The position numbers were made by a program, and so were the translations under genes. Below the pieces are notes generated by a model. That model was not told the origin of the DNA, did no database searches, and was given only the letters and a program-made list of their open reading frames with translations. Shown piece by piece: positions 29,774 through 39,233 of a stretch of 64,000 bases of DNA. Source of the stretch: Acidobacteriota bacterium (lineage in GTDB: Bacteria; Acidobacteriota; Blastocatellia; Pyrinomonadales; Pyrinomonadaceae). Location: assembly GCA_018269005.1 (NCBI GenBank), contig JAFDVK010000052.1, positions 1 to 64,000 on the forward strand, in the 5' to 3' direction. Within the stretch, counting starts at the first letter, position 1. Each line of letters opens with the position of its first letter.

Positions 29774-31825
29774 CTATTCATTTTGCTTTAGGGACACAAG
29801 GGTGGTCTCTGCGGTATGGAACTTATCCCACAATGCCTTCACGGCGGCGTAACTCGACGCCTTGAATGAAACAAGGTTCTTATTCCCGAAATAGAAGCTT
29901 CGCGAGTAGGCCAAAGTTCGGGAATTGGCGTCAAGGTCGAAATGGATCTCGTCGCGGCCTATCTGTGCGGAATCTGCGACAGGAGCCGGAGCCTCGGCAT
30001 TGTCGAGAGAAAAGCCGGCGGGCAGCTCGATCTCGATGTCATCGTTCTCGGACCACGGATAGCGAAAGAACATATCGAATTTTCGCGTCGATGCGGCAAA
30101 GGCCGGAAGCGTGCCGTAGTCAAAGAATCCGGGTTGGAAGAACATACGTTTGCCGGTCTTTTGCGCGTAATTCGGTATTTTGATCGTGAATCGTTGGATG
30201 ATGGGCTTCGACGTGTCTTCGAGGTTCTCGATCGAGATGTTCGTTACTTCTGCATTGGTGATACGCTGTTGAACGCTTGTCTTGAGAGCAAGCTCGTTCT
30301 CCAACGCTTCGTTGTCAAAATGAGCAAGCCGATATGAGAGAGCAAGCTGGCCGGTCAGCTCGATCGTTGCCGTCCCCGTGAGCGTCCCGTCCTCGGTGAG
30401 CCGGAATTTGCCCGACCGCCGCGATCGATTCTTCTCAAAGGTGTTCATCGGGATCTCCCACCAGCCGTATTGCTTGCCGTCGGTGTACATCGTGACGGCG
30501 CCTTCGGTGTACCACGGCAGCATTCCGAACGGAAGGAACTTATTCCCGGGGTTGTAAATATGCGGAGCGCCTCCGAATACGACGCAAATGCCCGTAAATG
30601 TCAAGAGACGCGAATCGTTGAGTTCGGGCGTAAAGAATGAGACGTCCCTCCGACTTGTGAGAGCGTACCATGGGTCAAGCCCAACGGCGGCGACCATCGC
30701 ACCAAAGACATTATTGATCTCGCGCGTATTGGCAAAAGGTTTGCCGGATTTGAAATCATCCTCCGAAAGACCGCGACGGGCACGCTCGTTGTCCACCTGG
30801 TCAAGCTCTTTGTCGGTCGGCGTGTATCCGTAGTCCGTATTATTTATCCGCGTCTGGCAGAAATTGTAGATCCGCCGAAGCTTTTCTTCCGGCGATGCTG
30901 CATCCCCGACGACCTCAGGGGCAAGCTTTGAAAAATTCTTTTTCCTGTCGTTCAAGAGATCGACCAGCGGTTTTTGCCAGGCAGAGTGATTCGCCCAGTA
31001 TTCGCCCTCTTTGCGCCCGCCGGTGTTCTTGAAAACCGTCACCCGCCTTGCGGACAGATCCATGCTGATGCTCGGATACCAACCGGAATCAAGTTTCAGG
31101 AGAGCTTTCGCTTCGCTCATCGGCGGCATCCATGGTTCTTCCTTGAATGCCGGCACGTTCGTTCGCACCATTTTGAACCAACCGTCTTCCGCCTTTTCGA
31201 ACTTGAGCGCCTCTACGTTCAAAAGCGAGAATTTCGGATCACGCCCCTTGAACGGCTTGTAGTAGAACGAAAATGTTTGCACCGGAATATCGAGTTGGAG
31301 ATCGATCGTAGAATCCACCTCAAAGATGTTCTTGTCCACCTCTTTGTATTGATACTCGAGGATCGTGCCGGGAGCCAAGTTCGGGAATGCCAGGGCCTTC
31401 GCCTGCACCTTTACTCTCTCGGTCTTTGCGACGTCTCGCTGAAATATATCATTCTCGGAGACTTCTATGGATTTTCCGTCAGGCTGTGTGACGCGGGCAA
31501 TAAGGCCCTCGATCTTTGCGATCCCTTTGATGAACCCGATGTCCAGCTTTGAGAATCTCTCGCGGCCCCGTTCGGTAAAGATCTTGATCCGCACGTAGGT
31601 CGAGCGAGTGATCTTGTCGCTGTTGGTGTCGTCAAGGCGTTCTTCCCAAATGAGAGCCTCGGCGTCGGCGTCCGGTTCGACAACGGGCTTTGTCGCTTGC
31701 AGGTCTGCCGGCGGGATCGGCCGCCATTCTGCTGCCTTCTGGGCATAGATGCTTGCCGAGAACACGAAAACGAACAGCACGGCGGATACGGCGATGCTAC
31801 GCGAGGAAGATCGTAAACTGAACAT
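29774..31825 (-). CDS. DUF3857 protein with degenerate transglutaminase domain
   Basis: A paralogue of 683 residues when started at the ATG at 31825, which is preceded by AGAGGTCC; the frame is open to 31852. The signal peptide is SAVLFVFVFSASIYAQ. The transglutaminase region reads NTREINNVFGAMVAAVGLD where the active paralogue has its Cys, and RLLTFTGICV and HIYNPG replace the His and Asp segments. The 5' end and ribosome site resemble those of the 27554 gene. The gap of about 200 bases to that gene carries no visible gene. Confidence 0.85.
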   Translation of the reverse strand: MFSLRSSSRSIAVSAVLFVFVFSASIYAQKAAEWRPIPPADLQATKPVVEPDADAEALIWEERLDDTNSDKITRSTYVRIKIFTERGRERFSKLDIGFIKGIAKIEGLIARVTQPDGKSIEVSENDIFQRDVAKTERVKVQAKALAFPNLAPGTILEYQYKEVDKNIFEVDSTIDLQLDIPVQTFSFYYKPFKGRDPKFSLLNVEALKFEKAEDGWFKMVRTNVPAFKEEPWMPPMSEAKALLKLDSGWYPSISMDLSARRVTVFKNTGGRKEGEYWANHSAWQKPLVDLLNDRKKNFSKLAPEVVGDAASPEEKLRRIYNFCQTRINNTDYGYTPTDKELDQVDNERARRGLSEDDFKSGKPFANTREINNVFGAMVAAVGLDPWYALTSRRDVSFFTPELNDSRLLTFTGICVVFGGAPHIYNPGNKFLPFGMLPWYTEGAVTMYTDGKQYGWWEIPMNTFEKNRSRRSGKFRLTEDGTLTGTATIELTGQLALSYRLAHFDNEALENELALKTSVQQRITNAEVTNISIENLEDTSKPIIQRFTIKIPNYAQKTGKRMFFQPGFFDYGTLPAFAASTRKFDMFFRYPWSENDDIEIELPAGFSLDNAEAPAPVADSAQIGRDEIHFDLDANSRTLAYSRSFYFGNKNLVSFKASSYAAVKALWDKFHTAETTLVSLKQNE

Positions 31826-32001
31826 AACACAAGGACCTCTGGTTTTAGTCAAGAGAGACGCGGTTATCTGAGAATTTGCGCGTTACACCGGAAAGGAGCC
31901 AAGCGAGGAATCGGATAATACGTCTCGTTCTACCGAGTTTACAGCGTATTCGCCCGCCTTTGCAATGAATTTCATGGAAGGCGGACCGATTTTGACCATT
32001 T

Positions 32002-34002
32002 CTATTCTTTCATCTTCAAAGTAAGAGCGGCTGTGTCGGCCTTCTGGACAGCGTCCCAGACTTCCTTAACGCTGCTGTACTCCGCAACCTTATACAGCGT
32101 TTTGCCATCCACGCCGGCAGAAAGATCGCGAGAATAGATGACCTTGGAAGCGGCCGTGTTCGCTTCGATGGTGATCTTGTCCGAGACGGAACCGGCCTTA
32201 TCCGAGACGGCCTGCGGCGCCTCGGGAGATTCGATCGCGAACGTAGGTGGAAATTCTATGGTGATCTCATCCCTTTCCGACCACGGAAAGCTGAAGAAGA
32301 TATCATGAACGCGTGTCGCATTCGGGAAAGGCGGCGGCGAACCGTATTCGAAGTAGCCCGGCTGGAAGAACATTCGTTTGCCCGTCTTCTGGGCATAGTT
32401 CGGCACCTTGATCGAGTACCGCTCAATGAGCGGCTTCGAGTTATCGTCGAAATTCTCGATCGTGATCTTGGAGACTTCCGCGTTCGTGATCCGGCGAAGG
32501 ACCGCATCTTTGATGGCGTTCTGGCGTGCGGTCGGATCGTCGTCGTATGAATTCATCCGGTAGTTCAAAGCCTCGTTGCCGTAGAGCTCGATCGAAACGG
32601 TCCCTTCGAGCGTGCCGTCCTCGCCGAGGCGGAACTTTGCCGTGCGTTTGGTCAGGTTCGTATCGGCCGTTGACAACGGGATCTTCGTCCAGGCAAGACT
32701 GTCCTCGGACACGAAGAGCCCGAGTGCGTCCTCACGATACCACGACAGTTGGCCAAAAGGGGCGAACTTGTTGCCCGGATCATAGAGGAGACGTTTACCT
32801 CCCAAAACTATTCCGATCCCCGCGAACCGCATCAAGGAACTATCCGTCATTTTCGGGTTCATAAAGACCTCGTCACGCCGGCTCGCATAGACCCATCTCG
32901 TATCGAACCCGGCCGCGGTCGCCATAGCTCCGAAGAGGACGTTGATCGTTGCGGATGAACCGCTGCCTGAACCGTTCTTCGCAATATCCTTCCAATTCTG
33001 GTCGAAGACATCGCGCCAGGTCTCTTGGCTGTTCCTTGCGGCGGGATCAAAAGACGTGTTGCGGATCTTATGCTGACAAAAATCGTAGATGCGCCGAAGC
33101 CGCTCTTCAGGCGTTGCCGCTCCGGCGATCAAGCCTTCCGTCAGCTTATCCACGTCTTTCCTGAGGCCGTGCATTGCCCTCACCATGTCGGCGCCTGCGA
33201 ATCCCAGCCTTCTCCAATACATCGCGGGATCGAATACATCGACGCCAAAGGATCCGCTTACGGCCATGATCACGTAAGGCCTGACCATCGCCTCCGGCGG
33301 CATGAAGTTTTCTTCCTTGAATGCGGGAATGTTATGACGTATCAGACGGTAAAAGCCGTCCCGGTCGTTCTTGAAGCCGTCGCCATTTACCGACGCATTG
33401 TAATACTTGGCGGTCAGATGTGCGCCCCGATACGGCTTGACCAGGTAAACAAGATTCTGCACCGGAATATCCTTCTGAAGTTCGAGTTTGCTTCCTGCAA
33501 GCCCGCCATATTTTATCTGTTCGGTGAACTGATATTCGACGATCACGCCGGGCACGATGTTCGGGACCGCGAACGCCTTCGACCGGACCTTTAGTTTCGA
33601 GACCTTCACCACCTCGCGTTCGAAGATATCGGAATCAGCGAGCTCGATCGTAGAGCCGTCAGGCTTGATGATGTGGGCGGCTATATCCTTGATCTCGGAA
33701 TAGCCCTTGATATAAGGAATATCGAACTTTGCAAAGCGCTCGCGTCCGCGTTCGTTGAATATCTTGACGCGTACGTAATTCTTTCGAATGAGCTTCTTGG
33801 AATCGCTGTCGTCGATGCTTGTTTCCCAGAGAAGAGCCTCGGCGTCGGCGTCGGGTTCGACGACGGGCTTGGTCATCTGAAGTTCGGCGGGCGAGATCGG
33901 CCGCCATTCGGTCTTTTGGCCGTAAACAGCTGCCGAGAGCAGCAAAATAATGCCGGCAAAAGATACGGTCGATCTGCGCGAGGGGAAAAGGGATCTGAGC
34001 AT
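32002..34002 (-). CDS. DUF3857 protein with degenerate transglutaminase domain
   Basis: First gene of the minus-strand array, 666 residues. It has a hydrophobic leader (STVSFAGIILLLSAAVYGQ) and the shared WRPISPAELQMTKPVVEP segment. Catalytic Cys is absent (SATINVLFGAMATAAGFD) and the His position is changed (LMRFAGIGIV), but the Asp is retained in LLYDPGN. The C-terminal half has the conserved NYAQKTGKRMFFQPGYFEYG found in all three degenerate copies. It appears the most diverged of these three and has an independent leader. Confidence 0.85.
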   Translation of the reverse strand: MLRSLFPSRRSTVSFAGIILLLSAAVYGQKTEWRPISPAELQMTKPVVEPDADAEALLWETSIDDSDSKKLIRKNYVRVKIFNERGRERFAKFDIPYIKGYSEIKDIAAHIIKPDGSTIELADSDIFEREVVKVSKLKVRSKAFAVPNIVPGVIVEYQFTEQIKYGGLAGSKLELQKDIPVQNLVYLVKPYRGAHLTAKYYNASVNGDGFKNDRDGFYRLIRHNIPAFKEENFMPPEAMVRPYVIMAVSGSFGVDVFDPAMYWRRLGFAGADMVRAMHGLRKDVDKLTEGLIAGAATPEERLRRIYDFCQHKIRNTSFDPAARNSQETWRDVFDQNWKDIAKNGSGSGSSATINVLFGAMATAAGFDTRWVYASRRDEVFMNPKMTDSSLMRFAGIGIVLGGKRLLYDPGNKFAPFGQLSWYREDALGLFVSEDSLAWTKIPLSTADTNLTKRTAKFRLGEDGTLEGTVSIELYGNEALNYRMNSYDDDPTARQNAIKDAVLRRITNAEVSKITIENFDDNSKPLIERYSIKVPNYAQKTGKRMFFQPGYFEYGSPPPFPNATRVHDIFFSFPWSERDEITIEFPPTFAIESPEAPQAVSDKAGSVSDKITIEANTAASKVIYSRDLSAGVDGKTLYKVAEYSSVKEVWDAVQKADTAALTLKMKE

Positions 34003-34102
34003 AATAAAAATTGTCTCTGAGACGGAGGGTCGGAGAACCCGTCGATTTTATAGCTAGTTTGATGCAGAAAGCAACAAAAAGGCGTGCTGACCGCTCTTTA
34101 TG

Positions 34103-34127
34103 CCTGCCGGAGAACGCGTCCGGCAGG
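34103..34127. repeat. Perfect palindrome upstream of the aldolase
   Basis: CCTGCCGGA and TCCGGCAGG form nine-base arms around a seven-base loop. It lies between divergent genes about 80 bases before the aldolase start. It has no T-run, so it is more like a REP-type palindrome or operator than a terminator. Confidence 0.55.
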
Positions 34128-34209
34128 GCGATGAAACCAGCACGGGTGTGCTAAACTCTAGGGTTAAAAAAGGGAAATTTCCCGCAATCTTGGAGATGAT
34201 CAAGTACCA

Positions 34210-35277
34210 ATGACCGCAAATATTGCTCAATTGCTCGGCGATGACGCCGATTCGTTGTTAAACCACGTATCAAAGACGATCTCAAAGGACGACCTGCAGC
34301 TTCCGGGCAGCGATTTTGTTGACCGCGTATGGGCGGGCTCAGATCGAAATCCGAACGTTCTCAGGAATATGCAGGCGATCTATGACCACGGCCGCTTGAG
34401 CGGAACCGGTTATGTGTCGATCTTGCCGGTCGATCAGGGCATCGAGCACTCTGCGGGTGCGAGTTTTGCCCCGAATCCGCAGTATTTCGACCCGGAAAAT
34501 ATCGTCAAACTCGCGATCGAAGGCGGCTGCAACGCCGTTGCCTCGACCTTCGGCGTGCTCGGCACGATGTCTCGAAAATACGCTCACAAGATCCCGTTCA
34601 TCGTGAAGATCAACCACAACGAACTGCTCACTTACCCGAACAAATTCGATCAGGTGATGTTCGGCACCGTCGAACAGGCTCACAATATGGGAGCGGCGGC
34701 CGTCGGCGCAACGATATATTTCGGTTCGGAAGAATCAACGCGCCAGATCACCGAGGTCGCGGAGGCCTTTGCGTATGCGCACGAACTCGGGATGGCGACG
34801 ATCCTTTGGTGCTACCTGCGCAATCCCGCGTTCAAAACGCCCGAAGGCGACATGCACACTGCGGCAGACCTGACCGGCCAGGCGAATCACATCGGCGTAA
34901 CGATCCAGGCCGACATCATCAAACAGAAACTGCCCGAACGCAACGGCGGCTATCTCGCCCTGAACAAGAACGGCAGCTACGGCAAGACGAGCCCGCTCGT
35001 TTACGAAAAACTGACGAGCGACAACCCGATCGACCTCGTGCGATATCAGGTCGCGAACTGCTATATGGGACGGTGCGGACTTATCAATTCGGGCGGCGAA
35101 TCAAAAGGTGCGGGCGACCTCGCGGATGCCGTCCGCACGGCGGTCATCAACAAACGCGGCGGCGGCACCGGCCTCATTTCCGGCCGAAAGGCCTTCCAGC
35201 GGCCAATGAAGGACGGTGTAGAGCTTTTGAACGCCATTCAGGATGTTTACCTCGCAGAGGATATTACCGTGGCATAA
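34210..35277 (+). CDS. Class I fructose-bisphosphate aldolase (FbaB/DhnA type)
   Basis: A 355-residue aldolase of the archaeal/DhnA class I family, cleaving fructose 1,6-bisphosphate to triose phosphates. Family features are [20 protein letters not shown] near residue 75, [23 protein letters not shown], and the presumed Schiff-base lysine near residue 237 in ADIIKQKLP. It has its own upstream region after the palindrome at 34103 and a strong terminator downstream. It probably works in central glycolysis/gluconeogenesis. Confidence 0.92.
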   Translation: MTANIAQLLGDDADSLLNHVSKTISKDDLQLPGSDFVDRVWAGSDRNPNVLRNMQAIYDHGRLSGTGYVSILPVDQGIEHSAGASFAPNPQYFDPENIVKLAIEGGCNAVASTFGVLGTMSRKYAHKIPFIVKINHNELLTYPNKFDQVMFGTVEQAHNMGAAAVGATIYFGSEESTRQITEVAEAFAYAHELGMATILWCYLRNPAFKTPEGDMHTAADLTGQANHIGVTIQADIIKQKLPERNGGYLALNKNGSYGKTSPLVYEKLTSDNPIDLVRYQVANCYMGRCGLINSGGESKGAGDLADAVRTAVINKRGGGTGLISGRKAFQRPMKDGVELLNAIQDVYLAEDITVA

Positions 35278-35312
35278 ATGCGTTGATTCCAACTAGCCTT
35301 CGCGTATATCAT

Positions 35313-35345
35313 AGGGTCGAGCGTGAGATCGCTCGACCCTTTTTC
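35313..35345 (+). terminator. Rho-independent terminator after aldolase
   Basis: AGGGTCGAGCG and CGCTCGACCCT form perfect 11-base arms around a 6-base loop, followed by TTTT. Confidence 0.93.
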
Positions 35346-35389
35346 GCTGCCATAACATTACCAACGGCCGCTCAGGCCGCACCTTCGCG

Positions 35390-37189
35390 ATGCAAGATAA
35401 GACGGTCAGTTACTGGCTCTACTTTCTCATACCGGCGGTCATCGTGGGCTTTCTTGCCATGTATCCGCAACTGAGCCTGTGGGCGGCTAAAGGCTCTGCC
35501 TGGCAAGGTTCGTATGTCGTTTCCAACTATGATGAGCCGGCATATTCGGCATACGTCAACGCTCTCGTAGAGGGAAAGCCGCGAAAGAATGATCCCTTTA
35601 TCGCAGTTGACGATGCCGGGCACGAATCGCTGTATTCGATCCAATTCATCCCGGCCTATATCATCGCGCTTCCTGCACGTTCCCTTGGTGTTTCGACAGC
35701 GACGGCATTCATTCTTCTGTCCTTTATCATCGCGGTCATTTCCTGCTTGGTCTTGTGCAGGTTCTTGTTCGCCTTTACCGGCGAGCCGCTTTTATCGGCC
35801 GCCGGATCTCTCATCGTTCTGTGCTTTGGGACGGCCGCGGCATTTCAGGGCGAGCTTTCGCGTCTGACTACCGGCAATGTGCTGATCGACTTTTTTCCGT
35901 TCGTAAGACGCTACCAACCCGGAATCGCGTTTCCGCTGTTCTTCGTGTTCGTGTTCCTGGTGTGGAAAAGCTTTGGTTCAGAGAGCATGAAACGCGGGGC
36001 GATCTTTGCGGCTTCAGCTGGACTCGTTTTCGCCGTATTGGTCTTCTCCTATTTTTATCTCTGGACCGCGGCCGCTGCATGGGCAGTATGCGCTTTTGCG
36101 GTCGCTTTCGTATTCCTAAAAGAGAACCGGCGCCAAGTATTGACGACGGCGGCGATCCTTGCGGCGATCGGTATCATTTCGTTGATACCGTATTGGAAGA
36201 TGTTGTCGGACAGAACACCCGAGCTCGACCGGGTTCAGCTATTGGAGCGAACTCATTCGCCGGAGTTTCTTGTGCTGCCGTTGATTTTGGGGCTTGTTGG
36301 CATTCTTCTGACCGCGACCCTCGCGTTTCGGGCGAGGATCGAGCTAAGGACAAAAGAGATATTGGTCGCCCTGACCTTCTTTGCGACTCCGATCATCCTC
36401 TTCAACCAACAGGTGATCACCGGCCATTCGCTGCAGCCCGTCCACTATGCGGTCTTTATCGCAAACTATCTCGTGCTTGCCGCATTTATCATGCTCATTT
36501 CGGGATGGATCAAAGCTTCCGCGTTCGATACTGCGGTGACGAAGAAGATCCTTGTTTATGCTGCGTTAGCCGCAGTTCTTTGGGGATTTATCGAAGCCTC
36601 AGGATCGGCAAGGTTCAATGCTGTTGCTTCCGAGATACGCGACGAGTCACTGCCCGCGATCCGGATGATCGAGAAGATGCGGCAAGACGACCCTGCCGTC
36701 CCCGAAAGGCCTGTCGTCCTCGCGAATAACTTCATCACGTCCGACAGCATCCCGACGTATTCAACATTTCGCCCGCTTTGGAATCCGCATACATCGTCGG
36801 CGGGCGGCGTCTCTCCCGAGGAGAACAAGCGGCTTTTCTATCTGTATTTCTATTACTCGGGCTATTCGGGGAAAGAGTTGGCCGACGCACTCAACGGGAA
36901 CTCGTTCGAGATCACTGCCGCCGTCTTCGGCTCGGAAAGGGCATTGCCTGCACTCGCAAAAGGCAATGCGATCAAGCCGGATGAGATCAGGAAAGAGGTA
37001 GAAAAATATGACGAATTCTCGCGAACCTTTGGTGAGAAAGATGCCGCCGCTCCGAGGCTTGATTTCTTGATCGTGCCTGACAAGGCAGAGCCGAATTACG
37101 CCAACATCGATCGTTGGTATAGCCGCGGCGAAGGGCAGGTTACCGGACTCTTCAAAGTGTTCAAACTCACGCCAAGATCTTTGCCCTAA
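35390..37189 (+). CDS. Polytopic membrane protein, GT-C glycosyltransferase-like
   Basis: A 599-residue protein with about ten hydrophobic helices up to residue 390, followed by a soluble C-terminal domain. The loop after the first helix contains NYDEPAYSAYVNALVEGKPR, with acidic residues placed as in GT-C transferases that use lipid-linked sugars. FNQQVITGHSLQPVHY is another distinctive extracytoplasmic loop. Assignment to the GT-C fold is inference from topology and the loop Asp/Glu, not a recognised family name. It ends with a 4-base overlap against the convergent MBL hydrolase. Confidence 0.7.
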   Translation: MQDKTVSYWLYFLIPAVIVGFLAMYPQLSLWAAKGSAWQGSYVVSNYDEPAYSAYVNALVEGKPRKNDPFIAVDDAGHESLYSIQFIPAYIIALPARSLGVSTATAFILLSFIIAVISCLVLCRFLFAFTGEPLLSAAGSLIVLCFGTAAAFQGELSRLTTGNVLIDFFPFVRRYQPGIAFPLFFVFVFLVWKSFGSESMKRGAIFAASAGLVFAVLVFSYFYLWTAAAAWAVCAFAVAFVFLKENRRQVLTTAAILAAIGIISLIPYWKMLSDRTPELDRVQLLERTHSPEFLVLPLILGLVGILLTATLAFRARIELRTKEILVALTFFATPIILFNQQVITGHSLQPVHYAVFIANYLVLAAFIMLISGWIKASAFDTAVTKKILVYAALAAVLWGFIEASGSARFNAVASEIRDESLPAIRMIEKMRQDDPAVPERPVVLANNFITSDSIPTYSTFRPLWNPHTSSAGGVSPEENKRLFYLYFYYSGYSGKELADALNGNSFEITAAVFGSERALPALAKGNAIKPDEIRKEVEKYDEFSRTFGEKDAAAPRLDFLIVPDKAEPNYANIDRWYSRGEGQVTGLFKVFKLTPRSLP

Positions 37190-37878
37190 ACATATCTTCC
37201 GCGGCCGACTTGATACGTGCCGTTGAGGAACGGATTGTGTTGGCGTTCGCGGCCGACGGTCGTAACAGGCCCGTGCCCGGAATAGACGGCGACATCATCA
37301 TCAAGCGATAAGATATTCCGTCGAATGGAATCAAGTAGCTGTTCGTGGTCGCCGCCGGGAAGGTCCGTGCGGCCGATCGAGTTTTCGAATAGGCAGTCGC
37401 CGACGAAGACTACCTTTGCGTCGAGTTCGGCGAGGACGACGTGGCCGCGCGTGTGGCCCGGACAATGCCGCACGGAGAATCGGAGTTCGCCGACCTCGAA
37501 GATCTCGCCGTCCTGCCAATTTCGCGTGATCTTCGGCGGCGCATCGTAATCAAGGCCGAGCGGTGCGAGCTGCTCAGGCTGTATTCCCATAAAAAGCGGC
37601 TGTCGCTGCAGAGCGTAATACAGCTCTTCGTCATCGGGGTGAATTATTATGTCGGCGTCAGGAAAAGCTTCGTGAAGAGCACGAGTGCCGCCGACGTGGT
37701 CGAGGTGCCCGTGCGTGAGCGTTATTGCGGCGAGCGAGAGTTCGCGATCACGAAGAAGATCTTCGAGCTCGACACATCTCTCGCCGGGATCGATGACGAT
37801 CGCCTGCTTCGTTTTTTCGCAAACGGCCACTCGCGTATTCTGCTGAAACGGAGTCTGTGTAAAGGTCTCAATTCTCAT
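37186..37878 (-). CDS. MBL-fold hydrolase, glyoxalase II-like
   Basis: Started at the ATG at 37878 (MRIETFTQTPFQQNT) this is 230 residues, the typical length for the YcbL/GloB-like family. The dinuclear zinc motif is THGHLDHVGG; further ligands are FSVRHCPGHTRGH and VFVGDCLFENSIGRTDLPGG, and VYSGHGPVT supplies the last His. It probably hydrolyses a thioester or similar metabolite in the cytoplasm. The frame extends to 37923, but those codons run into a palindromic repeat and are unlikely to be used. Confidence 0.92.
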   Translation of the reverse strand: MRIETFTQTPFQQNTRVAVCEKTKQAIVIDPGERCVELEDLLRDRELSLAAITLTHGHLDHVGGTRALHEAFPDADIIIHPDDEELYYALQRQPLFMGIQPEQLAPLGLDYDAPPKITRNWQDGEIFEVGELRFSVRHCPGHTRGHVVLAELDAKVVFVGDCLFENSIGRTDLPGGDHEQLLDSIRRNILSLDDDVAVYSGHGPVTTVGRERQHNPFLNGTYQVGRGRYV

Positions 37879-37906
37879 TGTAACTTCGTTATGCTCGCAT
37901 AAATTA

Positions 37907-38098
37907 CCGTTGCCTTCAGGCAACGGTAGATTCGCACAATTGGCTAAATGGGCTTTAGCCCAATATTACTGGACGAACAGTGCCCCTATGGATTCTAGCT
38001 AACAACATGGATCCAAATTCGGACAAATGACATAGTTTATTTTGGGCTAAAGCCCGGTATTTCAGCTGCTTCTGTCGTCCGTTGCCTAAAGGCAACGG
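37907..38098. repeat. Cluster of REP-like palindromes
   Basis: Four palindromes of two types sit in the gap between the MBL gene and the 98-residue gene. CCGTTGCC-N4-GGCAACGG occurs at 37907-37926 and 38079-38098, and the GGGCTTTAGCCC type at 37949-37962 and, in inverted form, at 38044-38055. The order A-B-B'-A is mirror-like, resembling bacterial interspersed mosaic elements. No gene is seen in the 290-base interval. Confidence 0.75.
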
Positions 38099-38172
38099 CA
38101 ATAAGCACGGAAAAACCCAAATTCGCTGCTTGAAGGCAATGACAATAGTTAAGGCTCGCAAGACTCCAAACC

Positions 38173-38469
38173 TTAAGCCTGCTTAAGTCGGGCGAAGGCC
38201 CACTCCGCGTTGAAGTCGCCATCTTTTCTCTCACGAAGCACGAAGAGTATCGCTTGCCGATAGGTCGCGGCGTCCGGTTTGCCGGTAAAGCACGGACTCT
38301 CAAGGTCTGTCAGGCTCAGATAGCTGGCGAGGCAGGCGAGCAGCATCCAGAGCAGGATCTCTTCGCGTGTGCCTATCGGATTGTGCTTGATGATCGTCTC
38401 GCGATCTTCGACGATCCCGCGGACGATTCTTGCGAACTCACTTTCCGAAATTCGGTGAAGACTGCTCAT
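38173..38469 (-). CDS. Small conserved-looking hypothetical protein
   Basis: Not recognised. 98 residues, mostly helical, with one moderately hydrophobic segment (EEILLWMLLACLASYLSL). Its ATG lies 32 bases inside the end of the upstream GNAT gene, indicating translational coupling. No catalytic residues are evident. It is accepted as a gene because of its co-directional overlap and ordinary codon usage. Confidence 0.6.
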   Translation of the reverse strand: MSSLHRISESEFARIVRGIVEDRETIIKHNPIGTREEILLWMLLACLASYLSLTDLESPCFTGKPDAATYRQAILFVLRERKDGDFNAEWAFARLKQA

Positions 38470-38902
38470 ACATCAAATAATCCGTCTCGTGCATGCCGAG
38501 CCGCTGGTAAACCGCCTGTGCGATGCGGTTTTCTTTTTCCACATAAAGCCGAATGCCGCAAACGTCGCCTGCTTCGCGAGCCATTGTCCACACGAACGCC
38601 GAAAGTTCGCGATAGAGGCCTTTTCCGCGGGCCTCCGGCACGACGTAAACGCTCTGTATCCACCAGAACCACGCATTGCGCCAATCGCTCCATTCGCGTG
38701 TTACGAGAAGCCCGCCGAGGACACTACCATTCTCTTCGGCAACCGCATAAAAGCCGCGTTCGTCACTTGCGAAAACCGCACGCACGCCTGCGGTCAGCGT
38801 CGCCTCATCGAGCCGCTTTCCCTCGGTCTCAAGCGCCATCGCTTGGTTGAATTCGACGAGCGACGCCGTGTCTTGGTTGTCGGCAAGCCTAATGTTCATC
38901 AT
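38438..38902 (-). CDS. GNAT family N-acetyltransferase
   Basis: 154 residues with the GNAT fold order. The strand FYAVAEENGSVLGGLLV is followed by SVYVVPEARGKGLYREL, which has the acetyl-CoA-binding R/Q-x-x-G-x-G/A motif (ARGKGL), and by LYVEKENRIAQAVYQRLGM, the C-terminal helix after the Asn/Tyr region. The acceptor substrate is unknown. It sits in a three-gene minus-strand group, overlapping both neighbours. Confidence 0.88.
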   Translation of the reverse strand: MMNIRLADNQDTASLVEFNQAMALETEGKRLDEATLTAGVRAVFASDERGFYAVAEENGSVLGGLLVTREWSDWRNAWFWWIQSVYVVPEARGKGLYRELSAFVWTMAREAGDVCGIRLYVEKENRIAQAVYQRLGMHETDYLMYEQSSPNFGK

Positions 38903-39167
38903 CCTCCACCGGGTTAAATGAAAGTAAAAAGTAGAGCGGGATCGCCGTTACGAACGCGGCGATAATACCACGAAGGAAGTAGATGAAAACAACGGAGATC
39001 GCATACATCGCGGGCCCATCGCAAACAATATCGTCCGGTGCACATGGCCTGGTGATGGCAGACAATGCCATTCCAAGCCCGATAAGCCAGACCCCGATCA
39101 ACGTTCCAAATGCCCCGAGAATACTCGAAATCACCGGATGTTTACGAGCCTGATGGATTACTTTCAC
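38889..39167 (-). CDS. Small membrane protein
   Basis: Not recognised. 92 residues with two clear transmembrane segments (ISSILGAFGTLIGVWLIGL and AISVVFIYFLRGIIAAFVTA) and a further hydrophobic patch (IPLYFLLSF). Two cysteines (CAPDDIVC) lie in the loop between them. It overlaps the GNAT gene by 14 bases and is divergent from the DHH gene, with a 66-base shared promoter region. Confidence 0.6.
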   Translation of the reverse strand: MKVIHQARKHPVISSILGAFGTLIGVWLIGLGMALSAITRPCAPDDIVCDGPAMYAISVVFIYFLRGIIAAFVTAIPLYFLLSFNPVEDDEH

Positions 39168-39233
39168 AGCTTGACGAACGAGTACGAGTCCACTAGCCTA
39201 AAATGTTTTGCCCTTTGGCAATTTTCTTATTAT

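Noticed and set aside
35755..36729. 324-codon plus-strand frame inside the GT-C-like gene
   Set aside because: Arg-rich shadow in another frame of the membrane protein, which has clear transmembrane periodicity.
37879..37923. Extension of the MBL hydrolase to the upstream in-frame start
   Set aside because: The added codons lie within a REP-like palindrome, and the ATG at 37878 matches the family N-terminus.
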